7,246 nucleotides of DNA from NCBI GenBank assembly GCA_937996725.1, contig CALKUR010000049.1, forward strand, positions 1 through 7,246, in the 5' to 3' direction. How positions within the stretch are numbered: position 1 is the first letter of the stretch; each line of letters begins with the position of its first letter. Position numbers and translations under genes: made by a program. Under the pieces are notes generated by a model. That model was given only the letters and a program-made list of their open reading frames with translations. It was not told the DNA's origin and ran no database searches. Source of the stretch: an uncultured Dechloromonas sp. (GTDB taxonomy: Bacteria; Pseudomonadota; Gammaproteobacteria; Burkholderiales; Rhodocyclaceae). Of this stretch, positions 1-5,419 are shown piece after piece.

Positions 1-49
1 TGCCCACGTTAACGTGCGGCTTTGTACGTTCAAACTTACCCTTTGCCAT
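1..49 (-). CDS. tuf: Elongation factor Tu, N-terminal 16 codons only (runs off the left edge)
   Basis: The visible codons on the minus strand read MAKGKFERTKPHVNVG, the near-invariant start of bacterial EF-Tu, just before the GTP-binding P-loop that would lie outside the window. EF-Tu is the cytoplasmic GTPase that carries aminoacyl-tRNA to the ribosome. The ATG (47-49) is preceded by GAGGG (57-61) with a 7-base spacer, which supports this start. The gene lies downstream of tRNA-Tyr, tRNA-Gly and tRNA-Thr on the same strand, the layout of the E. coli tufB operon, so it is probably co-transcribed with them. Proteobacteria often carry two tuf copies; this is the tRNA-linked one. The call rests on only 16 residues, but they are highly characteristic and the context agrees. 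Confidence 0.93.
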   Translation of the reverse strand, partial: MAKGKFERTKPHVNVG

Positions 50-138
50 TTTTAGACCCTCAAGCCAAAAAAATAAAAGACAGAAAAAGACAGACAAAAA
101 CACAAAAGACGACGGTGCATCCGGAAACACCAGAAACC
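50..138 (-). promoter_or_regulatory. tuf leader between tRNA-Thr and tuf, pyrimidine-rich
   Basis: This is the spacer that a tRNA-tuf transcript would carry between the tRNA-Thr CCA end and the tuf start. On the minus strand, positions 113 to 67 are almost entirely T, C and G, with a single A (opposite T74) and five T-tracts separated by GTC or CTG steps. The ribosome binding site GAGGG (57-61) lies just downstream of it. No GC-rich stem precedes the T-runs, so it does not look like an intrinsic terminator. A U-rich unstructured leader is a plausible site for RNase E cleavage or ribosomal protein S1 binding; that role is inferred. Confidence 0.5.
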
Positions 139-213
139 TGGTGCCCATGGGCAGGATTGAACTGCCGACCTCTCCCTTACCAAGGGAGTGCTCTGCCACT
201 GAGCTACATGGGC
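139..213 (-). tRNA. tRNA-Thr(GGT)
   Basis: A 75-base cloverleaf can be drawn on the minus strand. The acceptor arm GCCCATG (213-207) pairs with CATGGGC (149-143), the discriminator is A (142), and CCA (141-139) is encoded. The D arm GCTC/GAGC, the anticodon stem CTCCC/GGGAG and the T loop TTCAATC are intact. The anticodon GGT lies at 179-181 and reads ACC and ACU threonine codons. It is the last of three tRNAs before tuf and sits 24 bases after tRNA-Gly, so it is most likely processed from a shared precursor. Confidence 0.97.
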
Positions 214-237
214 AAATCCCGAACAACCGAGAAACCG

Positions 238-311
238 TGGAGCGGGTGAAGGGGATCGAACCCTCGTCTTAAGCTTGGAAGGCTTCTGCTCTACCATTGA
301 GCTACACCCGC
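238..311 (-). tRNA. tRNA-Gly(TCC)
   Basis: A 74-base cloverleaf on the minus strand has acceptor GCGGGTG (311-305) pairing with CACCCGC (248-242), discriminator T (241) and encoded CCA (240-238). The anticodon loop CTTCCAA gives anticodon TCC at 277-279, reading GGA and GGG. The outermost pair of the anticodon stem is a G/A mismatch and the T stem has a G-T wobble. All other stems pair, so I do not regard the gene as damaged. It is the middle tRNA of the operon. Confidence 0.96.
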
Positions 312-353
312 CCGGCGTACCGCTGCACGGAAAAACCGCTATTCTCTGATCGT

Positions 354-438
354 TGGTGGAGGGAGAAGGATTCGAACCTTCGAAGGCAGAGCCGACAGAT
401 TTACAGTCTGTTCCCTTTGACCGCTCGGGAATCCCTCC
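354..438 (-). tRNA. tRNA-Tyr(GTA)
   Basis: An 85-base class II tRNA with a long variable arm is encoded on the minus strand. The acceptor GGAGGGA (438-432) pairs with TCCCTCC (364-358), followed by discriminator A (357) and encoded CCA (356-354). The anticodon stem ACAGA/TCTGT encloses loop CTGTAAA with anticodon GTA at 402-404. The T arm GAAGG/CCTTC with loop TTCGAAT is perfect. It is the first gene of the tRNA-tuf operon, about ten bases downstream of the predicted transcription start, so the 5' leader removed by RNase P would be very short. Confidence 0.97.
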
Positions 439-455
439 GCGGACCAGAACAGAGG

Positions 456-485
456 ATTATGAAGCATTTTTCCGTATGCTGTCAA
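456..485 (-). promoter_or_regulatory. sigma70-type promoter of the tRNA-Tyr/Gly/Thr-tuf operon
   Basis: On the minus strand a perfect -35 hexamer TTGACA (485-480) is followed after 18 bases by CATAAT (461-456), which matches five of six consensus -10 positions. Transcription would begin near 447-450, about ten bases before tRNA-Tyr. An A-tract (AAAAA, opposite 497-501) lies 11 bases upstream of the -35 box and could act as an UP element. Strength and position fit a stable-RNA promoter. No comparable plus-strand promoter is recognisable for the divergent nitroreductase gene. Confidence 0.82.
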
Positions 486-509
486 GCAGCAATCCGTTTT
501 TCCGTACGG
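464..509. repeat. Pair of related motifs: same 8-bp core, different complementary flanks, 30 bp apart
   Basis: On the plus strand unit 1 (464-479) is GCAT-TTTTCCGT-ATGC and unit 2 (494-509) is CCGT-TTTTCCGT-ACGG. The cores are identical, the 4-base arms differ, yet in each unit the left arm is the reverse complement of the right arm. The 10-mer TTTTTCCGTA is directly repeated at 467-476 and 497-506. Unit 1 lies entirely between the -35 and -10 boxes of the tRNA operon promoter and unit 2 lies upstream of the -35. They could be protein-binding sites or part of an UP element; the function is unknown. Confidence 0.55.
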
Positions 510-576
510 GTTCGCGATACCGGCAACGGCGTTGCGGTGGTACAGTGGTTTCTTCGTTCATTCGGAGCCTGCGGCG

Positions 577-1221
577 ATGACCCCTGACCCCCGAACCCAT
601 CACGCACCGGACGTTTTACCTGATTGCGCCCATCCGGCCGATCCGGAGCTACTTAACCGATTGTTTATCCACGGCAGAACGCATAGTCACTGGCTGCCAA
701 AACCCGTTGATGACGCCATGCTGATGCGCGCCTGGAATCTGGCACGGCTTGGCCCTACCTCCGCTAACTGCCAGCCGCTGCGGGTGCTGTTTGTCCGCTC
801 TGCCGAGGCCAAAGCCCGCCTCAAGCCCTGCTTGGCGCCGGGCAACATCGAGAAAACCATGAATGCGCCTGTTACAGCTCTTTTCGCTGCAGATAGCCGA
901 TTTTATGATCATTTACCGCGCTTATACCCGCACGCCGACGCGCGCAGCTGGTTCGCTGGGGACAACCTGAAGGCGCTGGCGCACACGACTGCTGAGCGCA
1001 ACAGTAGCCTGCAAGCCGCTTACTTCATGATGGCGGCCCGCGCCTTAGGGCTTGACTGCGGCCCGATGTCAGGGTTTGATGCGGAACTGCTGAACCAGGC
1101 CTTCTTTCCGGATGGCCGGTTCAAGATTAACTTTATCTGTAACCTCGGACACGGCGACCCGCAATCACTGCATCCCCGCTCACCGAGGTTGGAATTTGAG
1201 GAAGCATGTCGGATCATCTAA
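577..1221 (+). CDS. RutE/HadB-family FMN nitroreductase (malonic semialdehyde reductase-like)
   Basis: The 214-residue protein closely resembles E. coli RutE (about 196 residues) along its length. Shared blocks are GPTSANCQP (59-67), a GN-KT-NAPVTA segment (89-101), a PH-DARSWF segment (118-126), RNSS-QAAY (141-149), ALGLD-GPMSGFD (156-168) and the C-terminal PRLEFEEAC (203-211). The family is FMN-dependent and cytoplasmic; RutE reduces malonic semialdehyde to 3-hydroxypropionate in pyrimidine breakdown, though relatives act on other aldehydes or nitro compounds. I chose the ATG at 577 because GGAG (564-567) precedes it by 9 bases. An in-frame ATG at 532 lacks a ribosome binding site and would add 15 residues unlike the family. 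No other rut genes are adjacent, so the true substrate is open. The next gene overlaps its end by 16 bases. Confidence 0.88.
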   Translation: MTPDPRTHHAPDVLPDCAHPADPELLNRLFIHGRTHSHWLPKPVDDAMLMRAWNLARLGPTSANCQPLRVLFVRSAEAKARLKPCLAPGNIEKTMNAPVTALFAADSRFYDHLPRLYPHADARSWFAGDNLKALAHTTAERNSSLQAAYFMMAARALGLDCGPMSGFDAELLNQAFFPDGRFKINFICNLGHGDPQSLHPRSPRLEFEEACRII

Positions 1222-1511
1222 GCACCCAGGCGCAAGGCCGAGGTATACCTGCCGAGCACTTTGATCGGCCTGTCACGTTAACCTATCTGCTGGTCTTGCA
1301 GGCGCTGCCGATGTTCGGCGTGCTGGCGCTGGGCGCGCCCAGTTATGCCATGTTCGATGAGCCGATCCCCTGGATGCAAATGTCGTTCGTCATTGGCGGC
1401 GTTGCCTTTTTCCTCACGTATCTTGCCAACTACGGCTGGCGTTATCGGATTATTGAAGCCCTGATTGCCCCGGCCACCTGGCTGATCCTGCACTTGGCCG
1501 GCAAAGTTTAA
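1206..1511 (+). CDS. Small three-helix inner-membrane protein of unknown function
   Basis: This 101-residue product has a polar N-terminus of about 22 residues and three hydrophobic segments: roughly 23-44, 57-75 and 82-98. No catalytic or metal-binding motif is visible and I do not recognise the family. The ATG at 1206 is the first possible start in frame because a TGA stop lies at 1197-1199. GAGG (1198-1201) precedes it at a short 4-base spacing. The start lies inside the last 16 bases of the nitroreductase gene, which suggests translational coupling, and the phaM-like gene follows 39 bases after the stop. Both overlap and ribosome binding site argue that it is a real gene. Its role cannot be read from the sequence; the location suggests only co-expression with its neighbours. 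Confidence 0.75.
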   Translation: MSDHLSTQAQGRGIPAEHFDRPVTLTYLLVLQALPMFGVLALGAPSYAMFDEPIPWMQMSFVIGGVAFFLTYLANYGWRYRIIEALIAPATWLILHLAGKV

Positions 1512-1550
1512 CGCCACCATCTCTCGCCTCATTCTCACGAAGGACACCTC

Positions 1551-2138
1551 ATGAGCAACGCACAAAGCAATAACCCGCTGGATATGCTGCAAGGGATGTG
1601 GAATCAGATGGGCTTTCAGCTCCCCGGCATGGTGACACCGACGCTAGACGAGGGAGAACTCGAAAAGCAGATCCGTGATCTGCGCTCGGTTGAAAATTGG
1701 TTACGCATGAATCTGTCAATGCTGCAGATGACGATTCAGAATCTGGAAATGCAGAAATCTGCCCTGGGCACCTTCCGTAGCATGAGCGAAAGCTTCACCA
1801 ATCCCGAAGCAGCGGCCGGCACGGCACAACCCGCTGAGAATCCTTTTAGCGCATTCTTCAATGTGCCTCCGGCGGCTGCGGACGTCGTCGCAGAAGCTGC
1901 ACCGTCGCCGACGCCCACCCCTGAAGCCCCTGCCGCCGAGGCGGGGCTCGCCAAAGCGGCGATGTGGCCATGGGAAATGATGAATGAATTGAACGCCAAA
2001 ATGCAGGAGCAACTGGCGGAATCAACGCACAAACAGTCCGCCCGCAAGAAACCCGCCGGCAGTGCCACTTCGGCAGCACGCAAAGCGGCGGCAACGAAAA
2101 AACCGGCAGTGAAACGCGGATCTAAGAAGACCGATTGA
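1551..2138 (+). CDS. phaM: PhaM-family polyhydroxyalkanoate granule protein
   Basis: The 195-residue protein has the PhaM layout. A short N-terminal part (NPLDMLQGMW, 8-17) leads into an acidic/basic helix with the family-like blocks EKQIRDLRSVENWL (38-51) and SMLQMTIQNLEMQK (56-69). An Ala/Pro-rich linker (about 86-135) follows, then MWPWEMMNELNAKMQEQ (138-154), and finally a Lys/Ala/Pro-rich, histone-like tail (about 161-194). In Ralstonia eutropha PhaM activates the PHB synthase PhaC and its basic tail ties granules to the nucleoid. The same function is inferred here. The ATG is preceded by AAGGA (1540-1544) at 6 bases. The gene is last in a probable three-gene unit and its TGA abuts the stop of the convergent gene. 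No phaC, phaA or phaB is in view. Confidence 0.82.
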   Translation: MSNAQSNNPLDMLQGMWNQMGFQLPGMVTPTLDEGELEKQIRDLRSVENWLRMNLSMLQMTIQNLEMQKSALGTFRSMSESFTNPEAAAGTAQPAENPFSAFFNVPPAAADVVAEAAPSPTPTPEAPAAEAGLAKAAMWPWEMMNELNAKMQEQLAESTHKQSARKKPAGSATSAARKAAATKKPAVKRGSKKTD

Positions 2139-2453
2139 TCAGCCTGCCGCTTTAGCGGCATCCACCATATGTTGCGCAAACCAGGGGCCTGCGCCATACA
2201 GTAGCGCAGCCGCACCCATCAGCAGCAAAGTGCCATAAAAAATCTGCAGGCGGGTTTTGCGCAAGCCCTCCGGAAATGCACGGCAAAAAAATATCGGTCC
2301 GAGTATGGGCAGGAAAACAACAAAGGCGGCCCACCACCAGCCACGGACAATGCTCGCTGGAATAACCACAATGTAGCCAACCAGCAGCAACACAACACCA
2401 ATAGCGGCCATCAACGCAACGGCCAATATGAATGCAAAAAAACCAATCTCCAT
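2139..2453 (-). CDS. Small membrane protein following glmU, unknown function
   Basis: This 104-residue product is strongly hydrophobic with three likely membrane helices, about 3-33 (long, possibly with an interfacial part), 38-57 and 70-90, ending in a short amphipathic tail (QHMVDAAKAAG). The middle helix, with WWWAAFVVFLPILGPIFF, resembles the N-terminal membrane segment of phospholipase-D/cardiolipin synthase-type proteins (WxxxxFLPxxGP pattern), but that similarity is loose and there is no catalytic domain. AGAGG (2461-2465) lies 7 bases before the ATG, and the gene begins 14 bases after the glmU stop, so it is probably co-transcribed with glmU. I do not recognise a named family. Its TGA directly abuts the TGA of phaM on the other strand. 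Confidence 0.75.
   Translation of the reverse strand: MEIGFFAFILAVALMAAIGVVLLLVGYIVVIPASIVRGWWWAAFVVFLPILGPIFFCRAFPEGLRKTRLQIFYGTLLLMGAAALLYGAGPWFAQHMVDAAKAAG
2145..2160. repeat. Inverted repeat at the convergent gene ends
   Basis: TGCCGC (2145-2150) and GCGGCA (2155-2160) form a perfect 6-bp stem around the loop TTTA. It lies in the last codons of the minus-strand membrane protein gene and just past the phaM stop. Neither strand has a T-run after it, so it is at best a weak or Rho-assisted terminator for phaM, or an mRNA 3'-end stabiliser. Confidence 0.35.
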
Positions 2454-2467
2454 CTCAGAACCTCTGA

Positions 2468-3853
2468 TTATTTCTTTTGTTTAGCGGGCCGTTGCCAACC
2501 CGTCAGCGATAGCTGTTTGGCTCGCGACACTGTGAGCGCATCCGGCGGCGCATCTTTCGTCAGGGTTGTGCCGGCACCGAGCGTGGCACCACGCCCCACG
2601 GTGACCGGCGCCACGAGCTGCGTATCGGAACCGATGAATGCGTCATCTTCAATCACTGTGCGGTGCTTGTTGGCACCATCGTAGTTGCAAGTGATGGTCC
2701 CCGCGCCGATATTGACGCGCTCACCCACGGTTGCATCACCTACATACGCTAGATGATTGGCTTTTGAGCCATTACCGAGCTGCGTATTCTTGAGTTCGAC
2801 GAAGTTGCCCACGTGCGCTCCCGTACCCAGTGTAGAACCCGGGCGTAGGCGCGCATACGGACCCACCACAGCATCCGGACCGACCTCGGCCTGATCCAGG
2901 TGGCTGAAGGCATCAATACGCGCACCGGCTTTGACGGTGACATCGCGCAGTACACAGTACGGACCGATCTGCACACCTTCTTCGAGCGTCACACGTCCTT
3001 CAAAGACGCAACCGACATCGATACTGACATCACGCCCGCATGTCAGTGTGCCACGCACATCGATGCGCGCCGGGTCCGCCAGACGCACACCTTCGATCAT
3101 GAGTTGTTCGGCCTGATGCTGTTGCCAGACGCGTTCTAATGCCGCCAACTGCACTTTCGAATTCACACCAGAAACTTCCCAAGCATGCTGCGGCGAAACC
3201 GTGTGCACAGGCACGCCCATTTGTACCGCCATACCTAGTAGATCAGTCAGGTAGTACTCACCTTGCGCGTTGTTGTTCGACAAGGCCTCAAGCCATGATT
3301 GCAGATGCGCTGCAGGCAAGCAGAGGATGCCGGTATTGATTTCTGTAATTTTGCGCTGAGCATCCGTCGCATCTTTTTCCTCGACATTGCACACAACCTT
3401 GCCGGCGGCATCGCGCACGATACGGCCATAGCCCGTTGGGTTATCGAGGTGCTGAGTCACCAGACCCACACCGTCGCCCGCGGCTTGCAGCAATCCTTTT
3501 AAAGTCGTTGGCTGGATCAGCGGCACATCCCCATACAGAATGAGTACTTGCCCATCCTTGGGCAACGGCTGCAATGCTGGCAGTGCCATCTGCACGGCAT
3601 GCCCGGTGCCCAGTTGTGGCGATTGCAGTGCAAACTGCACACCGGCATCGGCCAATGCGCCTTCTACGGCAGGTGCGCCATGGCCAACGACGACCACGGT
3701 ATTTTTCGAATTCAACGCGGCAGCGGCAGCAATGACGTGGCGCACCATGGCTTGCCCGGCAATCGGGTGCAACACCTTAGGCAAACCTGACCGCATGCGG
3801 GTGCCTTGACCGGCGGCAAGAATAACGACCTGCAAAGGGTGCGAATGACTCAA
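2468..3853 (-). CDS. glmU: Bifunctional UDP-GlcNAc pyrophosphorylase / glucosamine-1-phosphate N-acetyltransferase
   Basis: GlmU acetylates glucosamine-1-phosphate and then couples it to UTP, giving UDP-GlcNAc for peptidoglycan and lipopolysaccharide in the cytoplasm. With the start used here the protein has 461 residues (E. coli has 456). The N-terminal uridyltransferase shows LAAGQGTRM (12-20), Lys26, QLGTGHA (80-86) and YGDVPL (107-112), with the domain closing near VSGVNSKVQLA. The C-terminal left-handed beta-helix has hexapeptide repeats, GPYARLRPG, KANHLAYVGD with the catalytic His at about 367, and NIGAGTITCNYDG. The best start is the TTG at 3851-3853, preceded by GGAG (3860-3863) at 6 bases; it gives MSHSHPLQVVILAAG, the expected family spacing. 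An in-frame TTG at 3887-3889 would add 12 basic residues without family support. All key motifs are intact. Confidence 0.96.
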   Translation of the reverse strand: MSHSHPLQVVILAAGQGTRMRSGLPKVLHPIAGQAMVRHVIAAAAALNSKNTVVVVGHGAPAVEGALADAGVQFALQSPQLGTGHAVQMALPALQPLPKDGQVLILYGDVPLIQPTTLKGLLQAAGDGVGLVTQHLDNPTGYGRIVRDAAGKVVCNVEEKDATDAQRKITEINTGILCLPAAHLQSWLEALSNNNAQGEYYLTDLLGMAVQMGVPVHTVSPQHAWEVSGVNSKVQLAALERVWQQHQAEQLMIEGVRLADPARIDVRGTLTCGRDVSIDVGCVFEGRVTLEEGVQIGPYCVLRDVTVKAGARIDAFSHLDQAEVGPDAVVGPYARLRPGSTLGTGAHVGNFVELKNTQLGNGSKANHLAYVGDATVGERVNIGAGTITCNYDGANKHRTVIEDDAFIGSDTQLVAPVTVGRGATLGAGTTLTKDAPPDALTVSRAKQLSLTGWQRPAKQKK

Positions 3854-3876
3854 AACCAACTCCGTTAATCGCTTCT

Positions 3877-3906
3877 TTAATACCCTCAAGGATACCGGAA
3901 GCCCAA
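3877..3906 (-). promoter_or_regulatory. Weak candidate promoter for glmU
   Basis: On the minus strand TTGGGC (3906-3901) and TATTAA (3882-3877) are separated by 18 bases and lie between the gltD terminator and the glmU start. Each hexamer matches the sigma70 consensus only partly (about four of six). A promoter is expected here because a strong terminator separates gltD from glmU, but this exact placement is tentative. Confidence 0.3.
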
Positions 3907-3910
3907 AGAC

Positions 3911-3936
3911 AAAGGGCGGCCGAAGCCGCCCTTTTT
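3911..3936 (-). terminator. Intrinsic terminator after gltBD, with UUCG tetraloop
   Basis: On the minus strand GGGCGGC-TTCG-GCCGCCC forms a perfect 7-bp GC stem closed by the extra-stable cUUCGg loop. It is extended by A-T pairs and followed by the T-rich tail TTTGTCTTT. It begins 17 bases after the gltD stop and should end the gltBD transcript. Read on the plus strand the same stem is followed by TTTTT, so it could work in both directions, although no plus-strand gene leads into it here. Confidence 0.9.
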
Positions 3937-3952
3937 CTGATACGCGCTCGGA

Positions 3953-5419
3953 TTAACGAGGTAGCATCGTGGTGCCCATGAGGAACTGGTCAACCTCACG
4001 CGCACACTGACGACCTTCCCGGATCGCCCAGACGACCAGCGATTGGCCACGGCGGACATCGCCCGCAGCAAAAACCTTGGCAACGTTCGTCTTGTAGCAA
4101 CCATCGCCATCGGTCGTCGCCTTGGCGTTCTGGCGCGCATCCTTCTCCACACCGAAGGCGTCAAGTAGACCGCCAACCGGATTCGTGAAACCCATAGCCA
4201 AAAACGCGGCATCGCACGGCAGCTCGAATTCCGAACCGGCGACTTCGGTCATCTTGCCACCTTGCCAATCCAGACGAACGGCCTTGAGGGCTCTGACGTT
4301 ACCCTTGCCGTCGGTGATGAACTCCTTGGTACCAACTGCGAAGTCGCGCGAGCAACCTTCGTCGTGCGAAGTCGACGTGCGCAGCTTGATCGGCCAGTAC
4401 GGCCAGACCAGCGGCTTATCTTCCTGCTCTGGCGGCATCGGCATCAGCTCGAACTGGGTCACTGACGCAGCACCATGGCGATTCGAAGTCCCCACACAGT
4501 CGGAACCCGTATCGCCGCCGCCGATTACGATGACATGCTTGCCCTTGACGCTAATCGGGTTAGCCTTGCCTTGCTGCACTTCCTTGTTTTGTGGGATCAA
4601 GAATTCCAACGCAGCGTAGATACCCTTGAGCTCACGACCCGGTACCGGCAGATCACGCGGCACTTCCGAACCCGCTGCAAGAATAACGGCGTCGAAATCC
4701 TTCTTCAACGCGTCAGCCGACACAAAGGTCTCCGCGTCGTTGTTGATCCCTTGCGGCAGGTCCTTGTGACCAACGAGCACCTTAGTCTTGAAGGCCACAC
4801 CTTCGGCTTCCATTTGCTTGACGCGGCGATCGATCAGCGTCTTTTCCATCTTGAAGTCGGGGATGCCATAACCGAGCAGACCACCGATGCGATCGCTCTT
4901 TTCGAAAACGGTTACATCGTGACCAGCACGCGCCAGCTGTTGTGCAGCGGCCAAACCTGCAGGGCCAGACCCAATGATCGCGACACGCTTACCCGTTTTG
5001 TTCTGCGGCGGTTGCGGCACAACCCAACCCGAGGCCCAAGCCTTATCGATGATGGCGCGCTCGATAGACTTAATGCCCACCGGTGCCACATTAATACCCA
5101 GCGTACAGGCGGCTTCACACGGTGCCGGACAAATACGGCCCGTGAATTCCGGGAAGTTATTGGTCGAATGCAGTACGTTGATCGCATCCTGCCACTGACC
5201 GTGATAAACAAGGTCGTTCCAATCCGGAATGATGTTGTTCACGGGACAGCCGTTATTACAGAACGGAATGCCGCAATCCATACAACGGGCACCCTGTTGC
5301 TCGGCAGCCGCGTCTTCCAGAACCGCAACGAACTCACGGTAATGCTGTTTGCGTGCGTCCGGCTTTTCGTAGGTTTCGCTTAAACGTTCGAACTCGAGGA
5401 ATCCAGTCGGCTTTCCCAT
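3953..5419 (-). CDS. gltD: Glutamate synthase (NADPH) small subunit
   Basis: GltD is the beta subunit of bacterial glutamate synthase. It takes electrons from NADPH through FAD and passes them by iron-sulfur clusters to GltB, where glutamine and 2-oxoglutarate become two glutamates. The 488-residue length fits the family. Visible features are the N-terminal cysteine groups for two [4Fe-4S] clusters (C46, C49, C54, C58 and C97, C101, C105), the FAD-binding GSGPAG (150-155) followed by the acidic VFEK strand end, the NADPH-binding GGGDTG (300-305), and the C-terminal FAD motif AAGDVRRGQSLVVWAIREG (451-469). The ATG overlaps the gltB TAA by one base (TAATG) and follows a strong AAGGAGG (5427-5433) at 7 bases, so the two subunits are translationally coupled. 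The terminator at 3911-3936 closes the transcript. The gene appears complete and ordinary. Confidence 0.97.
   Translation of the reverse strand: MGKPTGFLEFERLSETYEKPDARKQHYREFVAVLEDAAAEQQGARCMDCGIPFCNNGCPVNNIIPDWNDLVYHGQWQDAINVLHSTNNFPEFTGRICPAPCEAACTLGINVAPVGIKSIERAIIDKAWASGWVVPQPPQNKTGKRVAIIGSGPAGLAAAQQLARAGHDVTVFEKSDRIGGLLGYGIPDFKMEKTLIDRRVKQMEAEGVAFKTKVLVGHKDLPQGINNDAETFVSADALKKDFDAVILAAGSEVPRDLPVPGRELKGIYAALEFLIPQNKEVQQGKANPISVKGKHVIVIGGGDTGSDCVGTSNRHGAASVTQFELMPMPPEQEDKPLVWPYWPIKLRTSTSHDEGCSRDFAVGTKEFITDGKGNVRALKAVRLDWQGGKMTEVAGSEFELPCDAAFLAMGFTNPVGGLLDAFGVEKDARQNAKATTDGDGCYKTNVAKVFAAGDVRRGQSLVVWAIREGRQCAREVDQFLMGTTMLPR

Noticed and set aside
67..113. Intrinsic terminator between tRNA-Thr and tuf
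   Set aside because: T-runs are present but no GC-rich stem precedes them. The nearest hairpin (128-143) lies 15 bases before the T-rich stretch.
532..576. Upstream ATG extending the nitroreductase by 15 residues
   Set aside because: It has no Shine-Dalgarno sequence, and the extra residues do not resemble the RutE family. The ATG at 577 has a good site.
22..587. Short open frames across the tRNA genes on both strands
   Set aside because: They run through tRNA genes and promoter sequence and are explained by those features.
4475..5383. A 302-codon plus-strand open frame lying antisense to gltD
   Set aside because: It sits entirely opposite a well-supported gltD with all expected motifs. 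The translation shows no recognisable domain, and long antisense frames are common opposite codon-biased genes.
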